Shown: piece by piece, positions 44,678 through 54,141 of the stretch
Numbering within the stretch: the first letter of the stretch is position 1
Layout: every line of letters starts with the position of its first letter
NCBI RefSeq assembly: GCF_009834125.1
Contig: NZ_CP047146.1
Span: forward strand, 1,605,501 to 1,669,500
Length of the DNA stretch: 64,000 nt
From: Streptomyces sp. GS7
GTDB lineage: Bacteria > Actinomycetota > Actinomycetes > Streptomycetales > Streptomycetaceae
Direction of reading: 5' to 3'
The notes under the pieces: model-generated
The model's database searches: none
What the model was told of the DNA's origin: nothing
The model's input: only the letters and a program-made list of their open reading frames with translations
Made by a program: the position numbers and the translations under genes

Positions 44678-44871
44678 CCCGGGAAGGCATAATCGGCCCG
44701 GTGCCGGACGTGCGCGTCGCACTCCGCATCCGATGCCACAAGCTCACCGACACCCCGGTTGCAGTCCGCTGGATTCAGAGCGCCAGCAGGCCGGGGACCA
44801 CGCTCTACGCCTGCCCGGACTGCGCCACCTCGCTCGGTGCGGGACCAACCCCGGATGACGTGATCCGGTAG
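44674..44871 (+). CDS. Small hypothetical protein with CxxC
   Basis: A 65-residue protein, GTG start, coupled to the preceding gene. It has one Cys in ALRIRCHKLTDTP and a pair in LYACPDCATS, which could make a small zinc site; the charged, beta-like middle (VAVRWIQSASRPGTTLY) fits. Function unknown. It is followed by the first copy of the duplicated terminator. Confidence 0.65.
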   Translation: MTREGIIGPVPDVRVALRIRCHKLTDTPVAVRWIQSASRPGTTLYACPDCATSLGAGPTPDDVIR

Positions 44872-44887
44872 AACAGACACACGCAAT

Positions 44888-44918
44888 GAGCCCCGTTCGG
44901 CCATGAGTCGGGCGGGGC
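44888..44918 (+). terminator. Duplicated terminator, copy 1
   Basis: AGCCCCG and CGGGGCT form a 7-bp stem around a GC-rich loop, 17 nt after the stop of the CxxC protein. The 31 bases GAGCCCCGTTCGGCCATGAG and the following 11 recur at 45439-45469 with one mismatch. Confidence 0.6.
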
Positions 44919-44991
44919 TTCGCTTATCTGCCTGTGGACCGGCGTGGTAGGCACTGTTGATCACGAACGCGCTCACGTATTAGGGGAGAAC

Positions 44992-45429
44992 ATGAAGCGC
45001 ACAACCACGGCCGTACTCGCTGCGGCAATGGTCATCGCGGCACTGTCCGCATGCGACGCCGACGGCCCGAACGCGAAGACGCCCAAGAGCGCGCCGGCAA
45101 CCGCGGCACCTACCGCAGAAAGCACCACAAGCGGCAAGGATGCGACCGGGCCAAAGGATGGCGCCGCGCTGTCCCCGAACGCTGAACAGACCCCAAAGCT
45201 CATGTCTGCGCTCAAGGCTGTGAACTCAGCTTTTGGGGACAACGAGAAGTGGGCGCTCACTGCGTCAAGGACCATCTGTGCGGATATCCGGGCGGGGCAG
45301 GCTGACTCTGACGTGCAGGAGGACGCGAAGATCCGGTTCACGGGCAACACGCCTGGCGCCGTGCCGACCGTGACGGACAACCAGGCGGCGCGCATCGTCA
45401 CGGCTGTCAAGTCGTCGTTCTGCAAGTAA
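44992..45429 (+). CDS. Small secreted lipoprotein of the insert
   Basis: A 145-residue lipoprotein. The signal peptide KRTTTAVLAAAMVIAALSAC ends in a lipobox (L-S-A-C). A Ser/Thr/Ala/Pro/Lys linker (residues 25-65) leads to a compact C-terminal domain (about residues 70-145) with VNSAFGDNEKWALTASRTIC and a final FC, a Cys pair likely disulfide-bonded, which resembles DUF732-type domains of Actinobacteria. ATG 44992 follows GGGGAG. Codon use is less GC-extreme than in neighbours. It is flanked by the two terminator copies. Confidence 0.75.
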   Translation: MKRTTTAVLAAAMVIAALSACDADGPNAKTPKSAPATAAPTAESTTSGKDATGPKDGAALSPNAEQTPKLMSALKAVNSAFGDNEKWALTASRTICADIRAGQADSDVQEDAKIRFTGNTPGAVPTVTDNQAARIVTAVKSSFCK

Positions 45430-45438
45430 GCATGCGGC

Positions 45439-45469
45439 GAGCCCCGTTCGGCCATGAGCCGGGCGGGGC
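45439..45469 (+). terminator. Duplicated terminator, copy 2
   Basis: The same 31-bp hairpin as at 44888-44918 (one mismatch, T to C), 9 nt after the lipoprotein stop. Each copy ends one transcription unit of the insert. Confidence 0.6.
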
Positions 45470-45504
45470 GCTTTGCGTCCTTGAGCGCCCGGACGCTGAC
45501 GGCT

Positions 45505-46041
45505 CTAGACAGACTCTGTATAGAGGGGGTTGGCGGTGTCGAAGCCCGCGTAGTCGCTGACGATCTTGTGGGCCGGGATGCCGTGCCGCACCAGATAGCC
45601 GCGCATCGCGTCCGGTTCGTCGTAGTCGTGCCGGCTGTTGTCTCCGGTGACCAGGATCGCGTGGACGGTGCCGCGGTCGTAGAGCCGCACGGCGGCGTCC
45701 AGCCGGTGGGCGAGATACGGGGACGGCCCGCCGTTCCACAGGCCGACGCCGAAGACCACGGCAACGGGGGCGGCGGGCGCCGCCGCTACCGTGCGGACGC
45801 GCGGTCCCGCGGTGGCGTCGAGCCAGGTCGCGGGCGCCAGGGCGAGCACCGTCAGCACCACGACCGCCTGGAACGCGCGGCGCTGCCCGCGCCGGGTCCG
45901 CGGTATCCGGGGGCGCCGCGGCCACCGCGGAACCCGCACGCCCCGCACCGCCCGGATGCCCAGCATCCGTATGCGCCGTATACAGCCCGGCAGTCCGGCC
46001 CGCCGCGGTTGCGGTCGGGGGACGATGGCGTCACAGGTCAC
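45505..46041 (-). pseudogene. 5' part of a SanA/YdcF-type gene, truncated
   Basis: The N-terminal 169 residues of a SanA/ElyC/YdcF (DUF218) membrane protein are intact: a basic start (RTRRGQRRAFQAVVVLTVLA) with one TM helix, AVVFGVGLWNGGPSPYLAHR, then ILVTGDNSRHDYDEPDAM and VSDYAGFDT. At 45535 the family similarity ends abruptly and 9 unrelated residues lead to a stop. Family proteins are about 220 residues; the lost C terminus is still visible at 44191-44305. Family members affect envelope integrity and vancomycin sensitivity, so the break may be phenotypic. Confidence 0.82.
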
Positions 46042-46105
46042 AGGTCACAGGCCATGGGGATGTGGCCGGGACGCCGTTCGCCGACAGGGGAGAGGACCGC
46101 CGCCG

Positions 46106-46567
46106 ATGACCATCGAGGACGAGCGCCTGCCGTTCTTCGTCTACGGGACGCTGCGCCCCGGCGAGGCCAACCACGCCCGGTTCCTGCGCGGCCGGACCGC
46201 CGCCGAGGAACCGGCCCGCATCGGCGGCGCGCTGCTCTACGAGGGCCCCGGGTACCCGTACGCCGTCGCCGGGCCCGCCGACGCGGTGGTGCACGGTGCG
46301 CTGGTGTGGCCGCGCGCCGCCGACTACGAGGACGTGCGCACCGCGCTCGACCGGCTGGAGGGCTACATCCCCGGCGCCGAGGGGAGCGGCCGCAACCTCT
46401 ACGAGCGGGTGGCCACCGAGGCGGTCCGCGCGGACGGCGGGACCGTACGGGCCTGGGTCTACCTGGTGGCCGGGCCGCAGGCCGCCCGGCTGCGGGCCAC
46501 CGGGACGCCGGTCGCGGGCGGCGACTGGACCGGGCGCCGCGGACACCGCGCGGGAAACCCCGGATAA
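46106..46567 (+). CDS. Gamma-glutamylcyclotransferase-like (GGCT/AIG2) protein
   Basis: A 153-residue protein with the YGTL-x2-G hallmark in LPFFVYGTLRPGEANHARFL, then GALLYEGPGYPYAV, a helix RTALDRLEGYIPG and RVATEAVRADGGTVRAWVYLVA. The family releases 5-oxoproline from gamma-glutamyl amines or peptides, but many members are uncharacterised. ATG 46106 is preceded by GGGGAGAGG about 11 nt away. It is 88 nt upstream of the deaminase in the same direction. Confidence 0.85.
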   Translation: MTIEDERLPFFVYGTLRPGEANHARFLRGRTAAEEPARIGGALLYEGPGYPYAVAGPADAVVHGALVWPRAADYEDVRTALDRLEGYIPGAEGSGRNLYERVATEAVRADGGTVRAWVYLVAGPQAARLRATGTPVAGGDWTGRRGHRAGNPG

Positions 46568-46655
46568 CCTGGACGACTCCTCCCGTACCGCGGAACCGGT
46601 GCTTCCGGTACCCCGGAACGGGCCTCCCGCAGAGCAGGACCAGAGCAGAACAGGT

Positions 46656-47675
46656 GTGACCCGAGTGCCTTCCAACTCCCCGAGTGCCCCCGCCCACCGC
46701 CCCCTTCCCAAGGCCGAACTGCATCTCCACATCGAGGGCACCCTGGAGCCCGGACTGGCCTTCGCGCTCGCCGAGCGCAACGGCGTCACGCTGCCGTACG
46801 CCACCGAGGACGACCTCCGCAGCGCCTACTCCTTCACCGACCTCCAGTCCTTCCTGAACCTCTACTACGCGCTGATGGCGGTCCTGCGCACCGAGGACGA
46901 CTTCGCCGACCTGGCCGACGCCTACCTGGCGCGCGCCAAGGAGCAGGGCGTCCGGCACGCCGAGATCTTCTTCGACCCGCAGGCGCACACCGCCCGCGGC
47001 GTCCCCATCGGGACGGTCGTCCGCGGGCTGTCCCGCGCCCTGGACGCCGCGCCGCGGAACCACGGCATCACCACCCGGCTGATCATGTGCTTCCTGCGCG
47101 ACGAGAGCGCCGACTCGGCCCTGGAGACCTTCGAGGCGGCCCGCCCGTACTTCGACCGGATCACCGCCGTCGGTCTGGACTCGGCCGAGGTCGGCCACCC
47201 GCCGTCGAAGTTCCGGGAGGTCTACGAGCTGGCGCGGCAGGCCGGGCTCAAGTGCGTGGCCCACGCGGGGGAGGAGGGGCCGGCCTCGTACGTGTGGGAA
47301 GCGCTGGACGTCCTCGGCGTGGACCGGATCGACCACGGGGTGCGCTCCCTTGAGGACGAGCGGCTGGTGGCCCGGCTGGTGGCCGACCGCGTCCCGCTGA
47401 CCGTCTGCCCGCTCTCCAACGTCCGGCTGCGGGTCATCGACGACCTCGCCGACCACCCGCTGCCCGCCATGCTGGACGCCGGGCTCCTGGTGACCGTCAA
47501 CTCCGACGACCCGGCCTACTTCGGCGGCTACGCGGACGACAACTTCACCGCCGTACGGGACGCCCTGGGGCTGGACGACGCGACGCTGCGGACGCTGGCC
47601 CGCAACTCCTTCCTGGCCTCCTTCCTGGACGACGAGACGCGGGCGGCGTACCTGAAGGAACTCGACGCGTTCTGA
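46656..47675 (+). CDS. Adenosine/adenine deaminase
   Basis: A 339-residue zinc amidohydrolase. Zinc ligands are in PKAELHLHIEGTLEP (HxH); the rest follow as VAHAGEEGPASY, the catalytic IDHGVRSLED and VNSDDPAYF. The motif EIFFDPQAHTARG is more typical of the adenine deaminase branch than of true adenosine deaminase, so I leave the symbol open. GTG 46656 is chosen as the most upstream start preceding PSNSPSAPAHRPLPKAEL; GTG 46665 is also in frame. It works in purine salvage. Three short direct repeats of TTCAGGGCTG follow the stop (about 47680-47712). Confidence 0.9.
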   Translation: MTRVPSNSPSAPAHRPLPKAELHLHIEGTLEPGLAFALAERNGVTLPYATEDDLRSAYSFTDLQSFLNLYYALMAVLRTEDDFADLADAYLARAKEQGVRHAEIFFDPQAHTARGVPIGTVVRGLSRALDAAPRNHGITTRLIMCFLRDESADSALETFEAARPYFDRITAVGLDSAEVGHPPSKFREVYELARQAGLKCVAHAGEEGPASYVWEALDVLGVDRIDHGVRSLEDERLVARLVADRVPLTVCPLSNVRLRVIDDLADHPLPAMLDAGLLVTVNSDDPAYFGGYADDNFTAVRDALGLDDATLRTLARNSFLASFLDDETRAAYLKELDAF

Positions 47676-47724
47676 CGGATCTTCAGGGCTGTTTCAGGGC
47701 TGCTTCAGGGTTGCCGGGGCGGGG

Positions 47725-49920
47725 TCATGCCGGCTGCACCCGCTCTATCCGCACCGCGCACACCTTGAACTCCGGCATCCGGGACACCGGGTCGAGGGCC
47801 GGATTGGTCAGGGAGTTGGCCCGGCCCTCGCCCGCCCAGTGGAACGGCATGAACACCGTGTCCGGGCGGATCGCCCCGCTCACCCGGGCCGGCGCGACCG
47901 CCCGGCCGCGCCGGGAGACCACCGCCACCGGCTCGCCGTCCGCGACGCCGAGCCGCTCCGCCAGCTGCGGATGGAGCTGGACGTAGGGGCCGGGCTCGGC
48001 GGCGTTCAGCTCGGCCACCCGGCGGGTCTGCGCACCCGACTGGTACTGGGCCAGCACCCGCCCCGTGGTCAGCACCACCGGGTACGCCGCGTCGGTCTCC
48101 TCGGCCGCCGGGCGGTGCGCCACGGGGACGAACCGGGCCCGGCCGTCGGGCGTCGCGAACCGGTCGAGGAAGAGGCGCGGGGTCCCGGGGTGCGGGAACC
48201 GCGGCGCCGCCGCCGCAGAGTCTGCCGCCGAGGAGACCGACGGCTCCCCGCCGCCGGGCGCCCCGTCGGCCGCCGGTCCGCCGTCACCTGCCGACTCCGG
48301 CCCGGCCGGGCACGGCCAGAACACCCCGTCCTCCGCCGCGATCCGCTCGTAGGTGATCCCCGAGTAGTCCGCCGGACCGCCCGCCGACGCGCGCCGCAGC
48401 TCGTCGAAGACCTCCTCCGGGTCGCTCGGAAAGCCCTTGGCGTGCCCCAGCCGCGCCGCGAGCCCGCCGAGCACCTCCAGGTCCGTACGCACCCCGGGCG
48501 GCGGGGCCACGGCGCGGCGGCGCAGCAGCACCCGGCCCTCCAGGTTGGTCGTGGTGCCGGTCTCCTCCGCCCACTGGGCCACCGGCAGCACCACATCGGC
48601 CAGTTGGGCCGTCTCGGACAGCACCACGTCCGCCACCGCCAGGAAGTCCAGCGACCGGATCCGCCCCTCCACATGGGCGGCGCGCGGCGCGGAGACGACC
48701 GGGTTGGAGCCCATCAGGAGCAGCGCCCGGATGTCCCCGCCCAGCGCCTCCAGCAGCTCGTACGCGCTGCGGCCGGGGCCCGGGAGCGACGCCGCCTCGA
48801 CGCCCCACACCTGCGCCACATGGCGGCGCGCCGCCGGGTCGTCCAGCTTGCGGTAGCCGGGCAACTGGTCGGCCTTCTGGCCGTGTTCGCGGCCCCCCTG
48901 GCCATTGCCCTGGCCGGTCAGGCAGCCGTATCCGGACAGCTCCCGGCCCGCCCGCCCGGTCGCCAGGCACAGGTTGATCCACGCGCCCACGGTGTCGGTG
49001 CCCTTCGACTGCTGCTCGGGGCCGCGCGCCGTCAGCACCATCGAGGACGGGGCCTCGCAGAACATCCGGACCGCCTCGCGGAGTCGGGGCACCGGTATGC
49101 CCGTGATCCGTTCCACCATCTCGGGCCAGTGCGCCATCGCGGCGGCCCGCGCCTCCGGCCAGCCGCTGGTGCGCTCCGCGATGAACTCCTCGTCCGTACG
49201 GCCCTGGGCCACCACCAGGTGCAGCAGCCCCAGCGCCAGCGCCAGATCCGTGCCCGGCCGGGGCGCGAGATGCAGATCGGCCTGCTCGGCGGTGCGGGTG
49301 CGGCGCGGGTCGACGACGATCAGCCGGCCGCCGTTCTCCTTCAGCTCGGTCAGATAGCGCAGCGCCGGCGGCATCGTCTCGGCCAGGTTGGAACCGACCA
49401 GGATGACGCACCCGGTGCGCGCCACATCGGCCAGCGGGAACGGCAGCCCGCGGTCCAGCCCGAACGCCCGGCCGTGCGCCGCCGCGGCCGACGACATGCA
49501 GAACCGGCCGTTGTAGTCGATCTGCGACGTGCCGAGCACCACCCGCGCGAACTTGCCCAGCGTGTACGCCTTCTCGTTCGTCAGCCCGCCGCCGCCGAAC
49601 ACCCCGACCGCGTCCCTCCCGTAGGCCGCGCCGGCCCGCCGCAGCCCGTCCGCGACCCGGTCCAGCGCCTCGTCCCAGCCGGCCGGCACCAGCTCCCCGG
49701 TGGCGGCGTCCCGCACCAGGGGAGACGACAGCCGCGCGCCCGGCGTGAGGAGTTCGGGGGCGGTACGGCCCTTGCCACACAGGGCGCCCCGGTTCACCGG
49801 GAAGGCGGTCCGCTCGACGACCTCCACGGCGGGCCCGGCCGGCCGGCCGACCGGCCGCAGACCCATGCCGCATTGGAGAGCGCAGTACGGGCAGTGGGTC
49901 TCAACGGTCGCGGCGTCCAT
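47725..49920 (-). CDS. nasA: Assimilatory nitrate reductase catalytic subunit
   Basis: A 731-residue molybdopterin oxidoreductase of the cytoplasmic NasA type. The N-terminal [4Fe-4S] motif is CPYCALQC with a fourth Cys in GALCGKG; the molybdenum region has [18 protein letters not shown] with the likely Mo ligand Cys. MGD-binding segments include [16 protein letters not shown] and [12 protein letters not shown], and the C-terminal domain ends [16 protein letters not shown] and [20 protein letters not shown]. There is no Tat signal, so it acts in the cytosol. A low-complexity Gly/Ala/Ser insert lies near residues 555-585. A GlnR-like site precedes the ATG. Electrons likely come from the flavoprotein at 29460. 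Confidence 0.94.
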   Translation of the reverse strand: MDAATVETHCPYCALQCGMGLRPVGRPAGPAVEVVERTAFPVNRGALCGKGRTAPELLTPGARLSSPLVRDAATGELVPAGWDEALDRVADGLRRAGAAYGRDAVGVFGGGGLTNEKAYTLGKFARVVLGTSQIDYNGRFCMSSAAAAHGRAFGLDRGLPFPLADVARTGCVILVGSNLAETMPPALRYLTELKENGGRLIVVDPRRTRTAEQADLHLAPRPGTDLALALGLLHLVVAQGRTDEEFIAERTSGWPEARAAAMAHWPEMVERITGIPVPRLREAVRMFCEAPSSMVLTARGPEQQSKGTDTVGAWINLCLATGRAGRELSGYGCLTGQGNGQGGREHGQKADQLPGYRKLDDPAARRHVAQVWGVEAASLPGPGRSAYELLEALGGDIRALLLMGSNPVVSAPRAAHVEGRIRSLDFLAVADVVLSETAQLADVVLPVAQWAEETGTTTNLEGRVLLRRRAVAPPPGVRTDLEVLGGLAARLGHAKGFPSDPEEVFDELRRASAGGPADYSGITYERIAAEDGVFWPCPAGPESAGDGGPAADGAPGGGEPSVSSAADSAAAAPRFPHPGTPRLFLDRFATPDGRARFVPVAHRPAAEETDAAYPVVLTTGRVLAQYQSGAQTRRVAELNAAEPGPYVQLHPQLAERLGVADGEPVAVVSRRGRAVAPARVSGAIRPDTVFMPFHWAGEGRANSLTNPALDPVSRMPEFKVCAVRIERVQPA

Positions 49921-49943
49921 GCCGTACAGCGTGGTACGGGCCT

Positions 49944-49970
49944 GTTACGGACACGGATCGGCTCTGTTTC
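49944..49970 (-). promoter_or_regulatory. GlnR-type box upstream of nasA
   Basis: GTTAC-N6-GGATC-N6-GTTTC on the plus strand, three boxes with the 6-nt spacing of GlnR sites, beginning 24 nt before the nasA ATG. It matches the site at 30848-30885 in order, spacing and distance; the fourth box is lost here. It may also influence the divergent chelatase gene. Confidence 0.7.
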
Positions 49971-50081
49971 GGGCGGGCGGCGGAGACCTCCTACAGGGCG
50001 GGCGGGTGGCTGAGAACCGACGGAACACGGAGTTCCCACCCGGGAAACGGAACCGCAACGAGCGGTTGCCAGGCTCGGCCC

Positions 50082-51014
50082 ATGATGGCGCCGACACCCC
50101 ACCACCCCGTTCCGGATCCGTACGACCCCGCCACCCCGCCCGCCGCCCCCGTGGGCGCGGCCGAACTCGCGTCCGCGATCACCGACCAGCTCAGCAGCCG
50201 GCTCGGCACCGTCCGCCTGCACGGCTACCGGCGCCCCACCGGGACCCGCCCCGCGTCCGAGGCCGCCGCGCCCACCCTCGTGGCCGTGGCCCACGGCAGC
50301 CGCCACCCCCAGGCCGCCCCCACCGTCCGGGCCCTCCTCGCCCGCGTCCGCGCCCTCCGCCCCGGCCTGCCCGTACGCCTCGGCCACATCGAACTGGACC
50401 GGCCGCTGCTCGCCGACACCCTCGCCGGGCTGCGCGGCGAGGTCGTTCTCGTGCCGCTGCTCCTGGCCCGCGGCCACCACGTCACCCACGACCTGCCGGC
50501 CGCACTCGCCGCCGCCGACCACCTCACCGGCCGGATCGCCGCACCCCTGGGCCCGCACCCCCTCCTCGCCGAGGCGCTGCACGGCCGCCTCCTCGAAGCC
50601 GGCCTGCCCGCCCGCCCCCGGGCCCGCAGCGCGGTCGTCCTGGCCGCCGCCGGTTCCCGCGCACCCCGCTCCGCCGAGGACACCGCCCGCACCGCCGAGC
50701 TGCTCTCCGCCCGCCTCGGCGGCCTCCCCGTCCTCCCCGCCTTCGCCTCCGCCGCCGCCCCCACCGTCCCCGAGGCGATACGGACGCTCACCGCCCGCGG
50801 CCACGACCCCCGCCGGATAGCCGTCGCCGCCTGCTTCACCGCCCCCGGCCGGTTCGCCGACCAGTGCGCGGCGGCCGCCCCCGGGCCCGCCGCCGCCCCC
50901 CTGGGCGACCACACCGCGCTGGCCCGGCTCGTCCTGCACCGCTACGACCAGGCGCTCAGCGCGCGTACCGGATCCGGCACCGAGGGCATCAGGGCGGCTA
51001 CCGTCGCTGTATGA
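50082..51014 (+). CDS. Sirohydrochlorin chelatase-like (CbiX) protein
   Basis: A 310-residue two-domain chelatase. The first active-site His is in [18 protein letters not shown], and a second region in [19 protein letters not shown] carries His residues for metal binding. The second half repeats the fold with [18 protein letters not shown] and [17 protein letters not shown], where the first His is replaced, as in the two-domain CbiX-like proteins. It inserts iron (or cobalt) in sirohydrochlorin, making siroheme for nitrite and sulfite reductases, which fits its divergent position to nasA. It overlaps dgt by 4 nt. Confidence 0.9.
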   Translation: MMAPTPHHPVPDPYDPATPPAAPVGAAELASAITDQLSSRLGTVRLHGYRRPTGTRPASEAAAPTLVAVAHGSRHPQAAPTVRALLARVRALRPGLPVRLGHIELDRPLLADTLAGLRGEVVLVPLLLARGHHVTHDLPAALAAADHLTGRIAAPLGPHPLLAEALHGRLLEAGLPARPRARSAVVLAAAGSRAPRSAEDTARTAELLSARLGGLPVLPAFASAAAPTVPEAIRTLTARGHDPRRIAVAACFTAPGRFADQCAAAAPGPAAAPLGDHTALARLVLHRYDQALSARTGSGTEGIRAATVAV

Positions 51015-52411
51015 CGGGCACATCACCGGCCACCCCGCCGCCCCCGGAAGCGGGCCCGGCTCCGCACACGACACCGCACTCGGCAACACCCGGCTACACC
51101 GCGGCCGACACCGAACGCTGGGTCCCCGAACCGGACAAACGCCCCGGGCGCACCGCCTTCCAGCGCGACCGGGCCCGGGTCCTGCACTCCGCCGCGCTGC
51201 GCCGGCTCGCCGGCAAGACCCAGGTCGTCACCCCGGGCACCCACACCCACGCCTGGGACGCCAGCCCCCGCACCCGGCTGACGCACTCCCTGGAGTGCGC
51301 CCAGGTCGGCCGCGAACTGGGCGCCGCCCTCGGCTGCGACCCGGACCTGGTCGAGACCGCCTGCCTGGCGCACGACCTCGGCCACCCGCCCTTCGGCCAC
51401 AACGGCGAACAGGCCCTGAACGAGGTCGCCGCGCCCTGCGGCGGCTTCGAGGGCAACGCCCAGTCGCTGCGGCTGCTGGCCCGCCTGGAGCCCAAGCGGT
51501 TCGTGCCCGCCGCGGACGGCCACCCGGTCAGCGTCGGCCTCAACCTCACCCGCGCCGCCCTCGACGCCGCCACCAAGTACCCCTGGCCGCGCGGCGGGCA
51601 CCCCGAAGGACCCGACTCCCCGAAGTTCGGCGTCTACGAGGACGACCTGCCGGTCTACGCATGGTTCCGCGCGGGCGCCCCGCCCGCCGCGCGCAGCTTC
51701 GAGGCGCAGGTCATGGACTGGTCCGACGACGTCGCGTACTCGGTGCACGACGTCGAGGACGGGCTGCACGCCGGGCACCTCGACCCCAACGTGCTGCTCG
51801 CCGACGCCGAACGCGCCGAGATCTTCGCGGTGGCCGCCGAGCGCTACGCCCCCGGCGCCGGCGAGGCGGAACTGGCCGCCGCCCTGGACCGCCTCCTCGA
51901 CCAGGAGTGGTGGCCGCACGGCTACGACGGCACGGCGCTCGCCCAGGCCCGCCTCAAGGACGCCACCAGCCAGCTGATCGGCCGGTTCTGCCAGGCCGCC
52001 GAGGGCGCGACCCGCGAGCGATGGGGGTACCCCCGGAGCCGTCCGGGCTCTGGGGGAGGAACCGGGCGGCTCACCCGCTACGCGGCGGAGCTGGTGGTTC
52101 CGGCCGAAACCCGGCTGGAATGCGCCGTTCTCAAAGCGGTCGCCGACCGGTACGTCATACAGCGTCCCGACCAGGAAGCCCTCCGTGCCGACCAGCGCGT
52201 GGTCATCGCCGAACTCGCCGAGGCACTGCTGGCCCGCGCCCCGGACGGCCTTGATCCGCAGTTCCGTTCGCTGTTCGCCGCGGCGGCCGACGACACCGCC
52301 CGGATGCGCGCCGTCATCGACCAGATCGCCGCCCTCACGGACGCCTCCGCGCGCTCTCTTCACGCCCGCCTCACGCGTCCCCCTGGTAACGGTTGGGGCA
52401 ACCCAGGGTGA
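51011..52411 (+). CDS. dgt: Deoxyguanosinetriphosphate triphosphohydrolase
   Basis: A 466-residue HD-domain enzyme releasing PPPi from dGTP and other dNTPs. The metal site is built by [14 protein letters not shown], the HD pair in [19 protein letters not shown] and [18 protein letters not shown]. The start ATGA overlaps the chelatase stop. Residues near 335-352 ([14 protein letters not shown]) come from an inserted palindromic sequence (52021-52057) that keeps the frame; homologues, as I recall them, pass from RERWG directly to [11 protein letters not shown]. The N terminus (residues 1-30) is Pro/Thr-rich. Confidence 0.93.
   Translation: MTGTSPATPPPPEAGPAPHTTPHSATPGYTAADTERWVPEPDKRPGRTAFQRDRARVLHSAALRRLAGKTQVVTPGTHTHAWDASPRTRLTHSLECAQVGRELGAALGCDPDLVETACLAHDLGHPPFGHNGEQALNEVAAPCGGFEGNAQSLRLLARLEPKRFVPAADGHPVSVGLNLTRAALDAATKYPWPRGGHPEGPDSPKFGVYEDDLPVYAWFRAGAPPAARSFEAQVMDWSDDVAYSVHDVEDGLHAGHLDPNVLLADAERAEIFAVAAERYAPGAGEAELAAALDRLLDQEWWPHGYDGTALAQARLKDATSQLIGRFCQAAEGATRERWGYPRSRPGSGGGTGRLTRYAAELVVPAETRLECAVLKAVADRYVIQRPDQEALRADQRVVIAELAEALLARAPDGLDPQFRSLFAAAADDTARMRAVIDQIAALTDASARSLHARLTRPPGNGWGNPG
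52021..52057 (+). repeat. Palindromic insertion inside dgt
   Basis: GGGGGTACCCCC (52023-52034) is a perfect palindrome whose right part also pairs in CCCCCGGAGCC (52030-52040) with GGCTCTGGGGG (52046-52056), one G-T wobble, loop GTCCG. It is inside the gene and in frame, adding about a dozen Gly/Pro/Arg/Ser residues. It resembles the REP-like mobile palindromes that I recall in other Streptomyces genes. Confidence 0.65.
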
Positions 52412-52606
52412 CCCTAGGGGGGCAGCCCCTCTTCCCCCCTCACGCTCCGTGCGGGACGCTCGTCCACGACGATTCGCACGGGGCAGCGCACACGCACGAA
52501 CGGAACAACGGGGGCACGCACCACAGGGAGCACCAACGGGGGGCACCAACGGGGGCGTTTACGGACGCGGACGCGGACGTACGGCACCGCAACGAGGAGG
52601 AAGCAA

Positions 52607-53869
52607 GTGGTCGACGCACACCAGACGTTCGTCATCGTCGGGGGTGGCCTGGCCGGAGCGAAGGCCGCGGAGACTCTCCGCACAGAGGGGTTCACCGGCC
52701 GCGTGATCCTCATCTGCGACGAGCGCGACCACCCCTACGAGCGGCCCCCGCTCTCCAAGGGGTACCTGCTCGGCAAGGACGAGCGGGACAGCGTGTTCAT
52801 CCATGAACCCGCCTTCTACGCACAGGCCGACATCGAACTCCACCTGGGCCAGCCCGCCGTCCACCTGGACCCCGCGGCCAAGACCGTACGCCTGGGCGAC
52901 GGCACCCTCATCGCCTACGACAAACTGCTGCTGGCCACCGGCGCCGAACCGCGCCGCCTCGACATCCCCGGCACCGGACTCGCCGGCGTGCACCACCTGC
53001 GGCGCCTCGCGCACGCCGAACGGCTGCGCGGCGTACTGGCCTCCCTGGGCCGCGACAACGGCCACCTGGTCATCGCCGGCGCCGGCTGGATCGGCCTCGA
53101 AGTCGCCGCCGCCGCCCGCTCCTACGGCGCCGAGGTCACCATCGTCGCGCCCCATCCGACCCCGCTGCACGGCATCCTCGGGCCCGAACTCGGCGCGCTC
53201 TTCGCCGACCTGCACCGCGACCACGGCGTCCGCTTCCACTTCGGCGCCCGCCTCACCGAAATCGTCGGCCACGACGGCATGGTGCTGGCCGTCCGCACCG
53301 ACGACGGCGAGGAACACCCCGCCCACGACGTGCTCGCCGCCATCGGCGCCGCCCCGCGCACCGCCCTCGCCGAACAGGCCGGCCTCGACGTCGTCGACCG
53401 CGCCGACGGCGGCGGCATCGCCGTCGACGCCGCGCTGCGCACCTCCGACCCGTACATCTACGCCGCCGGCGACGTCGCCGCCGCCGACCACCCGCTGCTC
53501 GACACCCGGCTGCGCGTCGAGCACTGGGCCAACGCCCTCAACGGCGGCCCCGCCGCGGCCCGCGCCATGCTCGGCCAGGACGTCAGCTACGACCGCATCC
53601 CGTACTTCTTCTCCGACCAGTACGACGTCGGCATGGAGTACTCCGGCTACGCCCCGCCCGGCTCGTACGACCAGGTCGTGTGCCGCGGCGACGTCGGCAA
53701 GCGGGAGTTCATCGCCTTCTGGCTCAGCGAGGGACGCCTGCTGGCCGGCATGAACGTCAACGTGTGGGACGTCACCGGCACCGTCCAGCAACTGATCCGC
53801 TCCGGCGCCGAGTTGGACCCCGACAAGCTGCAGGACCCGTCCGTTCCCCTGGAGTCGCTCCTCCCGTAG
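52607..53869 (+). CDS. FAD/NAD(P)-dependent ferredoxin reductase-like oxidoreductase
   Basis: A 420-residue flavoprotein of the ferredoxin/rubredoxin reductase family. The FAD motif is FVIVGGGLAGAKAAETLR, the NAD(P) motif HLVIAGAGWIGLEVAAAA, and the third motif PYIYAAGDVAAADHPLLD. The C-terminal dimer/reductase domain has RVEHWANALNGGPAAARAML and IPYFFSDQYDVGMEYSG, typical for partners of [2Fe-2S] ferredoxins and P450s. GTG 52607 has GAGGAGG 8 nt upstream. It is monocistronic; the 195-bp gap before it has short imperfect repeats of GCACCAACGGGGG. Confidence 0.92.
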   Translation: MVDAHQTFVIVGGGLAGAKAAETLRTEGFTGRVILICDERDHPYERPPLSKGYLLGKDERDSVFIHEPAFYAQADIELHLGQPAVHLDPAAKTVRLGDGTLIAYDKLLLATGAEPRRLDIPGTGLAGVHHLRRLAHAERLRGVLASLGRDNGHLVIAGAGWIGLEVAAAARSYGAEVTIVAPHPTPLHGILGPELGALFADLHRDHGVRFHFGARLTEIVGHDGMVLAVRTDDGEEHPAHDVLAAIGAAPRTALAEQAGLDVVDRADGGGIAVDAALRTSDPYIYAAGDVAAADHPLLDTRLRVEHWANALNGGPAAARAMLGQDVSYDRIPYFFSDQYDVGMEYSGYAPPGSYDQVVCRGDVGKREFIAFWLSEGRLLAGMNVNVWDVTGTVQQLIRSGAELDPDKLQDPSVPLESLLP

Positions 53870-54129
53870 CGCGCCGGGCCGCCCCATGGGCCCACGTGGC
53901 CCGTATGCCCGTGGGCCCGCCGGCGGCGCCCGTCCCGGCGGACGCGGCACCGGCGCCCCGGCCGTCGCCCCCGACGACGTCCGGGACGCCGCCCGGCGGC
54001 CGGCGGGCGTGACGCACCCCACACCCGCGCCGCGCTCCCGCACCCCGTGCCCCCGCGCCCCGGCGCCCCTGGCGCCGGGGGCGCCCCGGCCCCCCACCCG
54101 GCCCGCCCGGCGCTGTCCGACCTCCACCG

Positions 54130-54135
54130 TAGAAT
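54130..54135 (+). promoter_or_regulatory. -10 element of a leaderless promoter (dnaG)
   Basis: TAGAAT lies 6 nt before GTG 54142 with no Shine-Dalgarno between them, so translation probably starts at the mRNA 5' end. Confidence 0.6.
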
Positions 54136-54141
54136 TCACGC

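Larger units (their letters stand above)
44306..45534. other. 1.2-kb insert splitting the SanA-type gene
   Basis: The boundaries are drawn where similarity to the SanA family stops on each side. Inside are three small plus-strand genes and two copies of one terminator, but no transposase or integrase. The inner edges carry CCCTCTA (44313-44319) and TAGAGGG (45521-45527), a 7-bp inverted pair that could be a remnant of terminal repeats. The GC of the right half is visibly lower than in the flanks. It seems acquired; the mechanism is unknown. Confidence 0.65.
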
